Assembly: GCA_016871275.1 (NCBI GenBank)
Contig: VFZG01000017.1
Coordinates: forward strand, 1 to 64,000
From: Acidimicrobiia bacterium
Lineage (GTDB): Bacteria; Acidobacteriota; Vicinamibacteria; Vicinamibacterales; UBA2999
DNA: 64,000 nucleotides
Direction: 5' to 3'
Below the pieces are notes generated by a model. It made no database searches. It saw only the letters and a list, made by a program, of their open reading frames with translations, and was not told where the DNA came from. Made by a program: the position numbers and the translations under genes. Every line of letters starts with the position of its first letter. Positions within the stretch are counted from its first letter, which is position 1. Of this stretch, positions 10,302 to 19,580 are shown in pieces.

Positions 10302-11293
10302 GCACGGCGTCTCCAAGTCATCGCCAGCAGGTGGTCATCATCGGGTCCGGCCCCGCCGGACTCACCGCCGCGCTCTATACCTCGCGCGCCAACCTCGAGC
10401 CGCTGCTGATCGAAGGCATCGAGGCGGGCGGGCAGTTGATGCTGACCACGCTGGTCGAGAACTATCCGGGTTTCCGCGCCGGCGTGATGGGCCCGGATTT
10501 GATGGGCGAGATGCGCGCGCAGGCGCAGCACTTCGGCGCGGCGATCCTGCAGGGCGACGTGACCTCAGTCGACCTGTCGAAGCGCCCGTTCACCATCAAC
10601 GTCGGCCAGACCGTCTACACCGCCGATACGCTGATCATTGCGACCGGCGCCTCCGCCAAGTGGCTGGACCTGGGCGTCGACAGGAAGCTGTCTGGCCGGG
10701 GCGTGTCGACCTGCGCCACCTGCGATGGTTTCTTCTTCAAGGGCTTGCCGGTGGCCGTGGTCGGCGGTGGCGACACCGCCATGGAAGAAGCGATCTATCT
10801 GTCGAAGCTGGCGACCAGCGTGACGGTGGTGCATCGCCGCAATTCGCTGCGCGCGTCGAAGGTGATGCAGGACAAGGCGATGTCGACGCCGAACATCTCG
10901 TTCCTGTGGAACAAGGAAGTCATCGACATCAAGGATCTCGACCAGGGCAAGGTCACCTCGCTCGTGCTGCGCGACACGCAGACCGGCGCGCAGAGCGACC
11001 TGGCCGTCGACGGCGTGTTTATTGGCATTGGCCATACGCCGAACACCGCGCTCTTCAAGGGGCAGTTGGCCATGCACGACAACGGCTACCTGAAGACCCA
11101 CGACGGCTCGCGCACCAGCGTGCCGGGCGTATTCGCCGCTGGAGACGTGCAGGATCACGTGTATCGCCAGGCGGTGACGGCCGCAGGATCGGGTTGTATG
11201 GCGGCCATCGACGCCGAGCGATTCCTGTCAGGTACGCTGCACGACACTAGTCATTCGATCCATCCCCCGCCAAGCACTTCGTCGCCTTCGTAA
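10298..11293 (+). CDS. trxB: Thioredoxin reductase
   Basis: A 331-residue low-molecular-weight flavoenzyme that reduces thioredoxin with NADPH. The FAD motif GSGPAG is at residues 16-21 and the redox dithiol is CATCDG (Cys139, Cys142). The NADP-binding GGGDTAMEEA and C-terminal FAD motif GVFAAGDVQD follow. The GTG at 10298 overlaps the trxA stop by 4 nt. The last 43 nt overlap the 3' end of convergent mnmA, so the tails of the two genes are encoded by the same DNA on opposite strands. Length is usual for TrxB. Confidence 0.95.
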   Translation: MSTASPSHRQQVVIIGSGPAGLTAALYTSRANLEPLLIEGIEAGGQLMLTTLVENYPGFRAGVMGPDLMGEMRAQAQHFGAAILQGDVTSVDLSKRPFTINVGQTVYTADTLIIATGASAKWLDLGVDRKLSGRGVSTCATCDGFFFKGLPVAVVGGGDTAMEEAIYLSKLATSVTVVHRRNSLRASKVMQDKAMSTPNISFLWNKEVIDIKDLDQGKVTSLVLRDTQTGAQSDLAVDGVFIGIGHTPNTALFKGQLAMHDNGYLKTHDGSRTSVPGVFAAGDVQDHVYRQAVTAAGSGCMAAIDAERFLSGTLHDTSHSIHPPPSTSSPS

Positions 11294-12324
11294 AAGACGA
11301 CGGCCTGGCCGGGCGTCATGGCGGTTTGGGGTGCGTCGAACTCGAGTTCGACGCGCTCCTCGTCCGTACGCCGTACTCTCGCCGGCGCGGCCGAGTGGCG
11401 ATGGCGAATCTGTGCGGCCACCCGCATCCAGTCGGTAGGAGCGACGCCGCTGATCCAGTTCACGCCCGAGGCGGTCAGCCGCGTTCTGCCGAGTGCGTCG
11501 CGAGATCCCACCACCACCTGCGCGGCGTCCGGCTTGATCTCCAGCACGTACAGCGGCTCGGTGGACGACAGGCCGAGGCCCTTGCGCTGGCCAATCGTGA
11601 AGCGATGCACGCCGCCGTGCGTGCCGAGCACCCGTCCGTTATGGTCGACTACAGTCCCCGGCCGGATCGCGCCGGGAGCCTGCTTCTCCACGAACGTCGG
11701 GTAGTCACCGTCGGGAACGAAGCAGATCTCCTGGCTGTCGGGTTTTTGCGTGACGTGCAGGTGCAGCCGGCGTGCATGCTCGCGCACCGTGTCCTTGTCG
11801 AGATGTCCCACCGGGAACGACGCGCATGACAGCTGTTGCTGGGTCAGCGAGAACAGGAAGTAGGTCTGGTCCTTCGAGTTGTCGGCCCCGCGATGGAGGT
11901 GATACCTCCCGGCGGCATCGCGCTCGATGCGCGCGTAATGCCCGGTGGCCAGGCGCTCGGCATCGTAGGCTCGGGCGCGGTCGAGCAGCTCGGCGAACTT
12001 GAGATCGCTGTTGCAGTGCGAACACGGAATCGGCGTCCGTCCCGCGACGTATTCGCGCACGAAGTTCGAGATCACGTGCTCGCCGAACTGCGATTCGAAG
12101 TTGACGATGTAGTGGGGAATGCCGATGGTCGCGGCCACTCGCCGCGCATCGTAGAGATCGTCAATGGTGCAGCAGGTGCCGAACGCGCGCTGGCCGCTCT
12201 CGGTCACCTGGCTGTTGTCATACAGCTGCATCGACACACCGATGACGTCGTGACCCTGCTCGGCGAGCAGGGCCGCGGCCACGGACGAATCCACGCCGCC
12301 CGACATGGCTACGACGATTCGCAT
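11251..12324 (-). CDS. mnmA: tRNA-specific 2-thiouridylase
   Basis: A 357-residue cytoplasmic enzyme that inserts sulfur at position 2 of the wobble uridine in tRNA-Lys, -Glu and -Gln. It has the PP-loop SGGVDSS (8-14) and the two catalytic cysteines in PIPCSHCN (Cys101) and SQEICFVPDGDY (Cys201). It lies 27 bp downstream of a cysteine desulfurase on the same strand, which fits a sulfur donor/acceptor operon. Confidence 0.95.
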   Translation of the reverse strand: MRIVVAMSGGVDSSVAAALLAEQGHDVIGVSMQLYDNSQVTESGQRAFGTCCTIDDLYDARRVAATIGIPHYIVNFESQFGEHVISNFVREYVAGRTPIPCSHCNSDLKFAELLDRARAYDAERLATGHYARIERDAAGRYHLHRGADNSKDQTYFLFSLTQQQLSCASFPVGHLDKDTVREHARRLHLHVTQKPDSQEICFVPDGDYPTFVEKQAPGAIRPGTVVDHNGRVLGTHGGVHRFTIGQRKGLGLSSTEPLYVLEIKPDAAQVVVGSRDALGRTRLTASGVNWISGVAPTDWMRVAAQIRHRHSAAPARVRRTDEERVELEFDAPQTAMTPGQAVVFYEGDEVLGGGWIE

Positions 12325-12351
12325 GCGATCAGGAATGCGCTGGCCGGCTTG

Positions 12352-13515
12352 TCATTTGCGTCCTCCGGCGGTCGTCAGGCTGCGCAACTTATCGACGATC
12401 GGCGGCAGGGCGTCGAGCACGCGATCGATGTCGGCGTCGGTGTTGGCGGTGCCGAGGCTGAAGCGGATCGAGCCGAGGGTGCGGGCGTGGGGCAGGCCCA
12501 TCGCCTTGAGCACGTGCGACGGTTCCAGCGAGCCCGAAGAACAGGCCGAGCCCGATGACACCGCGATCCCCGCCAGGTCGAGGCCGATCAGCAGCGATTC
12601 CGCCTCGACACCATCGATGCTGATGTTGGCGGTGTTCGGCACGCGCGGCGTGGCCGCGCCATTGCGCTCCGTTCCCGTAATCGACGAGAGAATGCCTGCC
12701 TCGAGGCGATCGCGCAGCGCCGACAGCCGCGCGCCGTCGGTTGCGGTCTTGCGGACCGCCACCTCGGCGGCGACACCCAGCCCCACCAGCGCCGGAACGT
12801 TCTCGGTGCCGGCCCGGCGGCTGCGTTCCTGCCTGCCTCCGGTGATGGTGGACACCAGCCGCACGCCGCGTTTGATCCACAGCGCGCCGGAACCCTTCGG
12901 GCCGTAGAACTTGTGGCCGGCGACGCTCAGCATGTCCACACCGAGCGCGCACACGTCGATGGCAATCTTGCCGGCGCTTTGCACCGCGTCGGTATGAAAC
13001 AGCGCGCCGTGCTCGTGCGCCACGGCGGCGAGCTCAGCGATGGGCTGAATGGTGCCGATCTCATTGTTCGCGTGCATCACCGACACCAGGGCGGTGTCAT
13101 CCGTCATGGCGTCGCGCAGGCGGTCGACGGAGACGACCCCGGTCGCACCGACGGGGAGCGTCGTGACGCGCCAACCTCGTTTGCCGAGCGCCTTCATGGT
13201 GGTCAGCACCGCCTCGTGCTCGATGGCGCTGGTGATCAAGTGTTTGCGGCCGGCAGGTTCGAGCGATTCGGCGGCTCCCCGGATCGCGAGGTTGTCGCTT
13301 TCGGTGCCGCCGGCCGTAAAGATAATGTCGGAGGCCTCTGCGCCGATAAGAGTAGCGAGGGAGCCACGGGCCCGATCCAGTGCGGCTTTGGCCTGTTGAC
13401 CGAAATGATGCACGCTGGACGCGTTCCCCCATGCCTCGCGCATCGCCTGGGCCATCCGGTCGGCGACCAGCGGGTCCATTGGGGTCGTTGCGTTATGGTC
13501 CAAATAAACGCGCAT
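12352..13515 (-). CDS. iscS: Cysteine desulfurase (IscS/NifS family)
   Basis: A 387-residue PLP enzyme that removes sulfur from cysteine as a persulfide and passes it to acceptors. MRVYLDHNATTP marks the start at 13515. The PLP Lys is in SVAGHKFYG (Lys202). The catalytic Cys is in SSGSACSSGS (Cys325), on a long mobile loop as in the IscS/NifS class. The downstream neighbour mnmA is the expected sulfur acceptor; no iscU or iscR is adjacent. There is no SD, and a promoter sits about 10 nt from the start. Confidence 0.92.
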   Translation of the reverse strand: MRVYLDHNATTPMDPLVADRMAQAMREAWGNASSVHHFGQQAKAALDRARGSLATLIGAEASDIIFTAGGTESDNLAIRGAAESLEPAGRKHLITSAIEHEAVLTTMKALGKRGWRVTTLPVGATGVVSVDRLRDAMTDDTALVSVMHANNEIGTIQPIAELAAVAHEHGALFHTDAVQSAGKIAIDVCALGVDMLSVAGHKFYGPKGSGALWIKRGVRLVSTITGGRQERSRRAGTENVPALVGLGVAAEVAVRKTATDGARLSALRDRLEAGILSSITGTERNGAATPRVPNTANISIDGVEAESLLIGLDLAGIAVSSGSACSSGSLEPSHVLKAMGLPHARTLGSIRFSLGTANTDADIDRVLDALPPIVDKLRSLTTAGGRK

Positions 13516-13531
13516 GGGATGCGAAAAATCG

Positions 13532-13560
13532 ATCGTAACATTCCTGCTAACTCTCAGCAA
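13532..13560 (-). promoter_or_regulatory. Putative promoter of iscS-mnmA, near-leaderless
   Basis: On the minus strand TTGCTG (13560-13555), a 17-bp spacer and TACGAT (13537-13532). Initiation near 13525 would leave about 10 nt before the ATG at 13515, and no SD is present. Confidence 0.4.
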
Positions 13561-13724
13561 CCAAAGGACTAGACAACGGTTTCCGGCGGCACCGATTCTG
13601 GCGGAAATTCAAGGGAAACCCACTCCCCTGGTTCCAAATGGGTCAGTCAAACAGGTAAGTGAAAAGGGTAAGTTTCAGTAGGACCCTCGACAACGGATTT
13701 CCAGTAGGGGGGGAGGCTTCAGCA

Positions 13725-14231
13725 ATGTGGAAGCGAGACGACTCGGTTAAACCGGCTGCGCCTGCCGCGCCAACTCCGGCAGCGGCGCCGGCGGGTGAGC
13801 AGCGTGCCCAGCTGGGGAGGGACATGGTGAGCATCGGGAAGTCAGTGGTGATCAAGGGTGAGTTGAGCGGCAGTGAAGACCTCACGATCGAGGGACACGT
13901 CGAAGGCCGCATCGACTTGAAGGACAATGTCCTGACGATCGGGCCGAACGGCAAGATCAAGGCCGAAGTGTTTGCCAAGTCTGTCATCGTGCTCGGCGAA
14001 GTGACCGGCAACCTCACCGCGTCGGAGAAGGTGGACATCCGCGACAACGGCTCGGTGGACGGCGACATTGGGTCCCCGCGCGTGGCAATTGCCGAGGGCG
14101 CGCACTTCCGCGGCAGCGTCGACATGCAGCGCGGCTCGAAGCCGCAGCCAAAGCCGAACCCGCCGCAGCAGGGTCAGCCCCAGCAGCCGCACCAACAGCA
14201 GCAGCCACAGGGGCAGAAGGTCGGCGCGTAG
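13725..14231 (+). CDS. Bactofilin-family cytoskeletal protein
   Basis: A 168-residue protein with the polymerising right-handed beta-helix of bactofilins at about residues 35-135. Repeats such as IKGELSGSEDLTIEGHVEGRIDL and VIVLGEVTGNLTASEKVDI are visible. Flanking tails are disordered: an Ala/Pro N-terminus and a Pro/Gln C-terminus ending in QQQQPQGQKVGA. Bactofilins form membrane-associated filaments that shape cells or position proteins. The ATG at 13725 follows GGGGGGAGG with good spacing. The partner M23 peptidase gene often found nearby is absent; a methyltransferase-like gene follows 19 bp later. Confidence 0.9.
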   Translation: MWKRDDSVKPAAPAAPTPAAAPAGEQRAQLGRDMVSIGKSVVIKGELSGSEDLTIEGHVEGRIDLKDNVLTIGPNGKIKAEVFAKSVIVLGEVTGNLTASEKVDIRDNGSVDGDIGSPRVAIAEGAHFRGSVDMQRGSKPQPKPNPPQQGQPQQPHQQQQPQGQKVGA

Positions 14232-14250
14232 CGCTGCACGGTAAGGCACG

Positions 14251-14931
14251 ATGGCCGAGTCCACGCGTTTGTTGACCGATCTGTTCGGCATACTCGGACC
14301 GCGTCGGGTTCCCGACGCGAGTCCGGCCGACTCGTCTGTCACAAACGTGGTCGAGGCCTCGTATCCCACCAAAGCCCTGCAGAAGTTTCTCGCCGGCCTG
14401 CAGGCCAGCGACGGTCCGCTGCTGCTCGACCTTGGTCCCGTGGTCGGCGGCAACGTCACGTTTTTTGCCGAGCAGCTCGGCTGCCGGCTCCGCGTCGAGG
14501 ACATCGCCAAGGACATCGATGGTCACGTCAAAGACGGCATCGTCGACCAGCTTCCCGAGTTCTTTTCGAATCGGTTCCCACAGGACCCAGGCACCGTTGA
14601 CGGCATCCTGTGCTGGGACGTGCTCGACTATCTCGACCGTCCTGCGGCACAGGCACTGGCGACGTCGCTGTCGTCGCTGCTGAGACCCGATGGGTGCCTG
14701 CTCGGATTCTTCAGCACCGCGGATTCACGTGAGGCCGTCTACACGAAATACGTGATTGTCGACGACTCCACCCTGAAGTACCGTACCTATCCGGCCGTCC
14801 GTGCGCGGCAGCGCAGCCTGCTGAACGGCGACATCATCCGGTTATTCAAGGATCTTCGCGTCACCGACTCGTTCCTGATGAAGAGCAAGGTGCGCGAAAC
14901 ATTATTCCGCAAGCCGGCGCCGCGACGATAG
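14251..14931 (+). CDS. SAM-dependent methyltransferase-like protein
   Basis: A 226-residue soluble protein with a class I methyltransferase-like fold. Motif I is LLLDLGPVVGGN (about 56-67), a following acidic strand is VEDI, and motif IV is GILCWDVLDYL. SLLRPDGCLLGFF resembles the post-IV strand. Motif I is degenerate compared with the usual GxGxG, so activity is uncertain. The substrate cannot be named. It directly follows bactofilin and may be part of the same transcript. Confidence 0.65.
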   Translation: MAESTRLLTDLFGILGPRRVPDASPADSSVTNVVEASYPTKALQKFLAGLQASDGPLLLDLGPVVGGNVTFFAEQLGCRLRVEDIAKDIDGHVKDGIVDQLPEFFSNRFPQDPGTVDGILCWDVLDYLDRPAAQALATSLSSLLRPDGCLLGFFSTADSREAVYTKYVIVDDSTLKYRTYPAVRARQRSLLNGDIIRLFKDLRVTDSFLMKSKVRETLFRKPAPRR

Positions 14932-14972
14932 GCACCAGCGGCCCGGGGCACCTGTCAGCCAGGCACCCAAGT

Positions 14973-15767
14973 ATGACGCGTCCGATCGTCGCATTGCTCA
15001 CCGATTTCGGCACCCGCGATCATTACGCCGGCACGCTCAAAGGCGTGGTGCTGAGCGTGTGCCCCGAGGCGACGGTCGTCGACATCGCGCACGACCTCCC
15101 CGCGCACGACGTGCTGAGCGGCGCGCTTGAACTGGCCGCGTGCTATCGCTACTTCCCGCACGGCACAATCTTCCTGGTCGTGGTCGACCCCGGCGTGGGC
15201 TCGTCGCGGCGGGGCCTGGCCGCCGACGTGGGTGACTATCGATTCGTGGCGCCGGACAACGGCGTATTGAGCGCCGTCTTCCACGAGTCGCCGCCGAAAA
15301 AGGTCGTCGAGCTCACCGAGCGCAAGTACGCCCGCCCGACCGTGAGCCGCACGTTTGAGGGCCGCGACCGATTCGCGCCGGCCGCGGGTTTCCTGGCCAA
15401 GGGCGTCGCGCTGGTGTCGATGGGGAAGAGCCTCGCGAACTACCAGATACTTGATCTGCCGCTGGCGATCGTTGACGGCGGTGAGCTGTGCGGCCAGATC
15501 GTGCGCGTCGATCGTTTCGGGAACCTGATCAGCAACATCGACCGCCGGACCTTCGAGCAGTTTTCAGGCGGCGCGGCGTTGGCGGTTGAGGCTGGCGGCA
15601 AGGAGATCCCCCGGATCGTCGCCACCTATGCCGAGGCACCGATCAACGAACTGTGCGCACTCTTCGGCAGTACCGATCATCTGGAAATTGCCATCAATGC
15701 GGGTGATGCGGCCGCGGCGTTACAGCTTGGCAGGGGCGCCGTGGTCAAGGTCGCTCTCGTGCGATAA
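14973..15767 (+). CDS. SAM hydroxide adenosyltransferase (SAM hydrolase, DUF62 family)
   Basis: A 264-residue protein of the chlorinase/fluorinase superfamily, whose common members hydrolyse S-adenosylmethionine to adenosine and methionine. It has [13 protein letters not shown] at the N-terminus, Asp72 and Arg79 in [10 protein letters not shown], and FGNLISNID in the C-terminal barrel. Asp/Arg/His is the known triad of SAM hydrolases. The usual His seems to be Glu129 here ([12 protein letters not shown] where FHGRD is typical), a possible functional change. It lies between the methyltransferase gene and glpX. Confidence 0.85.
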   Translation: MTRPIVALLTDFGTRDHYAGTLKGVVLSVCPEATVVDIAHDLPAHDVLSGALELAACYRYFPHGTIFLVVVDPGVGSSRRGLAADVGDYRFVAPDNGVLSAVFHESPPKKVVELTERKYARPTVSRTFEGRDRFAPAAGFLAKGVALVSMGKSLANYQILDLPLAIVDGGELCGQIVRVDRFGNLISNIDRRTFEQFSGGAALAVEAGGKEIPRIVATYAEAPINELCALFGSTDHLEIAINAGDAAAALQLGRGAVVKVALVR

Positions 15768-15814
15768 TCAGCCGCCGACCGCCATCGCTCAATCAAGCAA
15801 TCGACACTCACCCC

Positions 15815-16804
15815 ATGGAATCTGATCTCTCCCTCGAGTTCCTGCGCGTCACCGAACAAGCGGCGATTGCCTGCGCCCACACGATGGGCCAGGGCGACCG
15901 TCACGGCTCCGACCGGGTCGCGGTCGAAGCCATGCGCCGGGAAATGGACACTGTGCCCATCGACGGCACTATCGTCATCGGCGAGGGTGAGCGTGACGAA
16001 GCGCCGATGCTGTACATCGGTGAAAGAGTTGGTCTGGCGCAGCGGGACGCCAGCCACCGGCGCAAGTGGGACGAGGTCGACATCGCCGTCGATCCGCTCG
16101 AAGGCACCAATTTGTGCGCGACCGGCGCGCCCAACGCGATTGCCGTGCTGGCGGCCGCCGAGAAGGGCGGCCTGCTGCACGCGCCCGACATGTACATGGA
16201 GAAGCTGGTGGTCGGGCCGACGTCGAAGCACCTGGTCGACCTCGATGCCCCGGTGCGGGAAAACCTGAGTGCGATCGCACGCAGCCTGGGACGCCAGGTC
16301 GATGAGCTGACGGTCGTCGTGCTCGATCGCCCGCGTCACGAGCGGCTGATTGCCGACATCCGGGCCACCGGCGCCCGCATCCGCTTGATTGGCGACGGCG
16401 ACTTGTCCGCCGGCATCGCTGCGGCGGTGTCGGGCACCGGCGTGCACGCCTTGATGGGCACCGGCGGCGCACCGGAAGGGGTGCTGACCGCGGCGGCGAT
16501 GCGTTGCCTCAATGGTGAGATTTTCGCCCGCCTGGTGGTGGCCAAGCCTGACGACGAGGAGCGTGCCCAGGCCATGGGCATCAAGGACATCAAGAAGATC
16601 TACAAGGCGGAAGACCTGGCGTGCGGCAAGGACATCGTGTTTGCCGCCACGGGCGTGACGGACGGCTCGCTGATGAAGGGCATTCAGTTCTTCGGCGCCG
16701 GCATCCGCACCAGCTCGATTGTCATGCAGACCAACCCGCATCGCGTGCGCTTTATCGACAGCATCCAGGTGTACCCGGGGCCGTCGGTGAAGATCCGGTT
16801 CTGA
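15815..16804 (+). CDS. glpX: Class II fructose-1,6-bisphosphatase
   Basis: A 329-residue cytoplasmic phosphatase of gluconeogenesis that makes fructose-6-phosphate. Li+-sensitive phosphatase motifs are [11 protein letters not shown] (55-65) and DPLEGTNL (93-100). The catalytic [13 protein letters not shown] and C-terminal [11 protein letters not shown] motifs are intact. Length is typical for GlpX. It follows the SAM hydrolase gene by 47 bp. Confidence 0.93.
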   Translation: MESDLSLEFLRVTEQAAIACAHTMGQGDRHGSDRVAVEAMRREMDTVPIDGTIVIGEGERDEAPMLYIGERVGLAQRDASHRRKWDEVDIAVDPLEGTNLCATGAPNAIAVLAAAEKGGLLHAPDMYMEKLVVGPTSKHLVDLDAPVRENLSAIARSLGRQVDELTVVVLDRPRHERLIADIRATGARIRLIGDGDLSAGIAAAVSGTGVHALMGTGGAPEGVLTAAAMRCLNGEIFARLVVAKPDDEERAQAMGIKDIKKIYKAEDLACGKDIVFAATGVTDGSLMKGIQFFGAGIRTSSIVMQTNPHRVRFIDSIQVYPGPSVKIRF

Positions 16805-16815
16805 GGGCCTCCGCT

Positions 16816-16836
16816 CCCTAATCCCTGATCCCTGAT
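16816..16836. repeat. CCCTGAT heptamer array (3 units)
   Basis: Three tandem 7-mers (CCCTAAT, CCCTGAT, CCCTGAT) fill the gap after glpX. The presumed TTG start of the MFS gene begins at the next base. The same unit, on either strand, occurs in der (48378-48405) and dpaL (59106-59140). Confidence 0.75.
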
Positions 16837-18066
16837 TTGGATCCCCGGCAGTCTCGTCGAAACATTTTTGCCGTTGCCTCCGCCGGCGGCATTGGCTTCG
16901 CCGGCTTCACGCTGGTGATGCCCTTCCTGCCGCTTTACATCGCTGAACTGGGCACCACCGACGTTGGTGAGATTGCCATGTGGACCGGCCTGATTCTCGG
17001 CGCCACGCCCACCGTCACCGCGATCAGCGCGCCGCTCTGGGGCCGCGTCGGCGACAAATATGGCAGCAAGCTCCTGATCGTCAGATCCCTGACCGCGTTC
17101 ATCCTGACCAAGGCGGGCATGGCGTTCGTCACCGCGCCGTGGCAACTGTTCGCGCTCCGCGCCTTGCTGGGCGTGTTTGCCGGCTACGGTGCGCTGACCA
17201 TGTCGATGGCGGCGCAGTCGGCGCCGCGGGACAGAATCGCGCACGCCATCGGCATGGTGCAGACGGGGCACCGGCTCGGTCCGGCGATCGGTCCGGTGAT
17301 TGGCGGGGTGTTGGCGTCGCTCGTCGGGCTACGCAGCTCGTTTCTGGTGGCGGCGTTGTTCTATGCGGCCGCCCTGCTGCTAGTCGTGGTCGTGTACAAG
17401 GAGCCGGCGAAGCGCGAGACCGCCGCCACGGCGCGCGGCGGGTGGGAGGTGGTCACGCAGTTGATGCGCCTGCCCGGTTTCGTGCTGGCGCTGGTCGTCA
17501 TCTTCCTCCTGCAGACCGTCGATCGGAGCTTTGGTCCGGTGCTGCCGCTGTTCGTCCAGCAGGTTGGCGTGGCCGCACCGCGCATTGCCTTCGTCGCCGG
17601 CGTGCTGTTCTCGCTCGGCGCGATCTCGGCCGCGATTGGCTCGCAGTTGGGCCCACGGCTCCTGAAACACTACTCGGCGAAAACCGTGCTGGTGGCCGGC
17701 ACGCTGACGGCCTCGAGCGCGCTGGCCGCCATCGTGGTGGCGCCAAGCGTCTGGGTACTGGGTATGGCGATTGTCATCGCCGGCACGGCGATGGGCGCCG
17801 GCACGACGACGATCTACTCGGTGGCGGGCGCGCTGCTGCCCGCTGATGCGCACGCCACCGGGTTCGGCATCATGACCACCGCATCGCTGATGGGCCTGGC
17901 GGTGAGTCCGGTCGTGGCCGGCTTCATCGGATCCGCGGGCTTAAGGATCGTATTCGTCGCGGATGTGTTCCTGCTGCTGCTGCTCGCGGTGTGCATCGGC
18001 ACTCGTTTGCGCTCACCGTCGCGCACCGCCAGCGGATCAGAAGACGCCGTCCTGACCGATCCGTAG
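16837..18066 (+). CDS. MFS drug-efflux-type transporter
   Basis: A protein of about 409 residues with twelve predicted membrane segments. Motif A is in the first half (GRVGDKYGSKLLI), and a motif C-like stretch is LGPAIGPVIGG in the fifth segment, typical of drug:H+ antiporters of the MdtG/TetA type. The substrate is unknown. The proposed TTG start (16837) abuts a heptamer array, has no SD and is uncertain; no better in-frame start precedes the first segment. It converges with the antiporter gene. Confidence 0.75.
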   Translation: MDPRQSRRNIFAVASAGGIGFAGFTLVMPFLPLYIAELGTTDVGEIAMWTGLILGATPTVTAISAPLWGRVGDKYGSKLLIVRSLTAFILTKAGMAFVTAPWQLFALRALLGVFAGYGALTMSMAAQSAPRDRIAHAIGMVQTGHRLGPAIGPVIGGVLASLVGLRSSFLVAALFYAAALLLVVVVYKEPAKRETAATARGGWEVVTQLMRLPGFVLALVVIFLLQTVDRSFGPVLPLFVQQVGVAAPRIAFVAGVLFSLGAISAAIGSQLGPRLLKHYSAKTVLVAGTLTASSALAAIVVAPSVWVLGMAIVIAGTAMGAGTTTIYSVAGALLPADAHATGFGIMTTASLMGLAVSPVVAGFIGSAGLRIVFVADVFLLLLLAVCIGTRLRSPSRTASGSEDAVLTDP

Positions 18067-18092
18067 CCCGCACCCCGCAGCGAGCGCCACGA

Positions 18093-19529
18093 TCAGATCA
18101 ACCTGAAGGCGGCGGCTGCAATCAGCGTCGGTACCAGTGCCGAGATGAACAGGCGCAAGGGACTGACCGAGTAGTCGAAGAACCTGGCGAGCAGCGCCTG
18201 GCCGGCGGGGTTCGGGGCATTCGCAATGACCGTCAGGCCGCCGCCGGTGACGGCCCCTTCGACCACCGCCGCCTTGAAGCCCTCGCCGAGGTCAGGCACC
18301 AGCGTTGCCAGCAACGTAATCAACGCGTTGTCGTTGAACGCCGTCAGGAGCGCGGCGCCCCAGAAGAGTCCGTTCTCCGACAGGCTCGACAGCACCGGCG
18401 CGATCCACCAGCCCTGTAGTCCGCCGTGAATCACCAGGCCGGCGAGAAAGAACCCCACCAGCATCGGCGTCCTGACGTCGAGCCGCGACTGGTAGGCGGC
18501 CGTTGCGCGAGAGAAGCCAATGAAGAACAGGAAGCCGCCGACAAACAGCGCCGGGTAGTGGGCATTGGCCACCGTCCACGCCATGAATGCCACGTGCGCC
18601 AGCGTCACCCACGCGGGCGCAGGCAGCAACTGCTGATCGCCGCTGGCCTCCTCGTCGGCGACTTCCGGATCCGGGACCGGCCGCGATGCCGCCAGCCCGG
18701 CGAATTCACGTCGGAAGTACAGGTAGTAGGCGAGTGTCGACACGCCGATGGCCAACACGGCGCGCCAGCCAAAGTGCGCCAGCATGAACGGCGTGTCCCA
18801 CTCCCAGACGCGCGCTACCATCAACACCGGTGGCGCCGCGAAATGCGTCAACGTTCCGCCAATGGAGACGTTCACGAACAGCAGGCCCAATGTTCCATAC
18901 GCCAGCGCGGGAGAAGGTCTCAGATCGTAGAACTGCCGCGCCAGCAGCAACGCGGCGATGGTCATCGCGCCGGGCTCGGTGATGAGCGAGCCGAGCAGCG
19001 GGGCGACGGTCAGGATGACGAGCCACCAGGCCGCCGGCGCGCCGCCGCCGGTGGCGGCCAGCGCGCGCACGCACGATTCGGCCAGGCTGACGATCGGCCG
19101 CGTCGACGCCAGCGCCATGATGACGACCACGAACATCGGCTCGGTGAAGACCACCGTGTCGTTCATGTAGTGCGTCGCGGTGGTCCAGTCGTGGGTGGTG
19201 ATGATCGCGATCAGCAACGGCACGGTCCACAATCCGAACACCACCTCGATTTCGCCGAGGAAGTGCAGCAGCTCAGCGGCAACGCTGGGGCGGGGCGGCC
19301 GGTGTTGGGCCGCCAGCCGTGCCTCGTGGCGTACCTGCACGCGATGCGACCAGGCCGTGAAGCGGCCGGCCATGAAGGTGTGGACGACCGCGAGCAGAAA
19401 GATCAGCGTCGCGACGGCGTTGATCGGGTCGGCGTCGATGCGCGACCGCAGCACCTCCACGAGCGTCGCGCCAGGCAACGTCGGATAGCTGGACAAGCGC
19501 CTCGGGAACTCGGCGATCGCATCGTGCAT
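18093..19529 (-). CDS. Putative Na+/H+ antiporter
   Basis: A 478-residue inner-membrane protein with about ten to twelve hydrophobic segments. It resembles the 'putative Na+/H+ antiporter' family related to ion transporters such as NhaD/ArsB. LITEPGAMTIAALLLARQF and TAFNDNALITLLATLVPDLG look like re-entrant substrate-binding segments, and ANAPNPAG carries the polar break near the C-terminus. Ion specificity is not shown by sequence. It lies alone, divergent from hflX with 51 bp between the starts. Confidence 0.75.
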   Translation of the reverse strand: MHDAIAEFPRRLSSYPTLPGATLVEVLRSRIDADPINAVATLIFLLAVVHTFMAGRFTAWSHRVQVRHEARLAAQHRPPRPSVAAELLHFLGEIEVVFGLWTVPLLIAIITTHDWTTATHYMNDTVVFTEPMFVVVIMALASTRPIVSLAESCVRALAATGGGAPAAWWLVILTVAPLLGSLITEPGAMTIAALLLARQFYDLRPSPALAYGTLGLLFVNVSIGGTLTHFAAPPVLMVARVWEWDTPFMLAHFGWRAVLAIGVSTLAYYLYFRREFAGLAASRPVPDPEVADEEASGDQQLLPAPAWVTLAHVAFMAWTVANAHYPALFVGGFLFFIGFSRATAAYQSRLDVRTPMLVGFFLAGLVIHGGLQGWWIAPVLSSLSENGLFWGAALLTAFNDNALITLLATLVPDLGEGFKAAVVEGAVTGGGLTVIANAPNPAGQALLARFFDYSVSPLRLFISALVPTLIAAAAFRLI

Positions 19530-19580
19530 CGGCGTGGTTGAATTATAGGCGCGAATGACGGTGCTAGAATCGGAGTGTCC

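Noticed and set aside
14935-14972. A second REP-like element related to the RAYT ends
   Set aside because: It shares only short GC-rich words (GGCCCGGGG) and the partial symmetry does not pair well.
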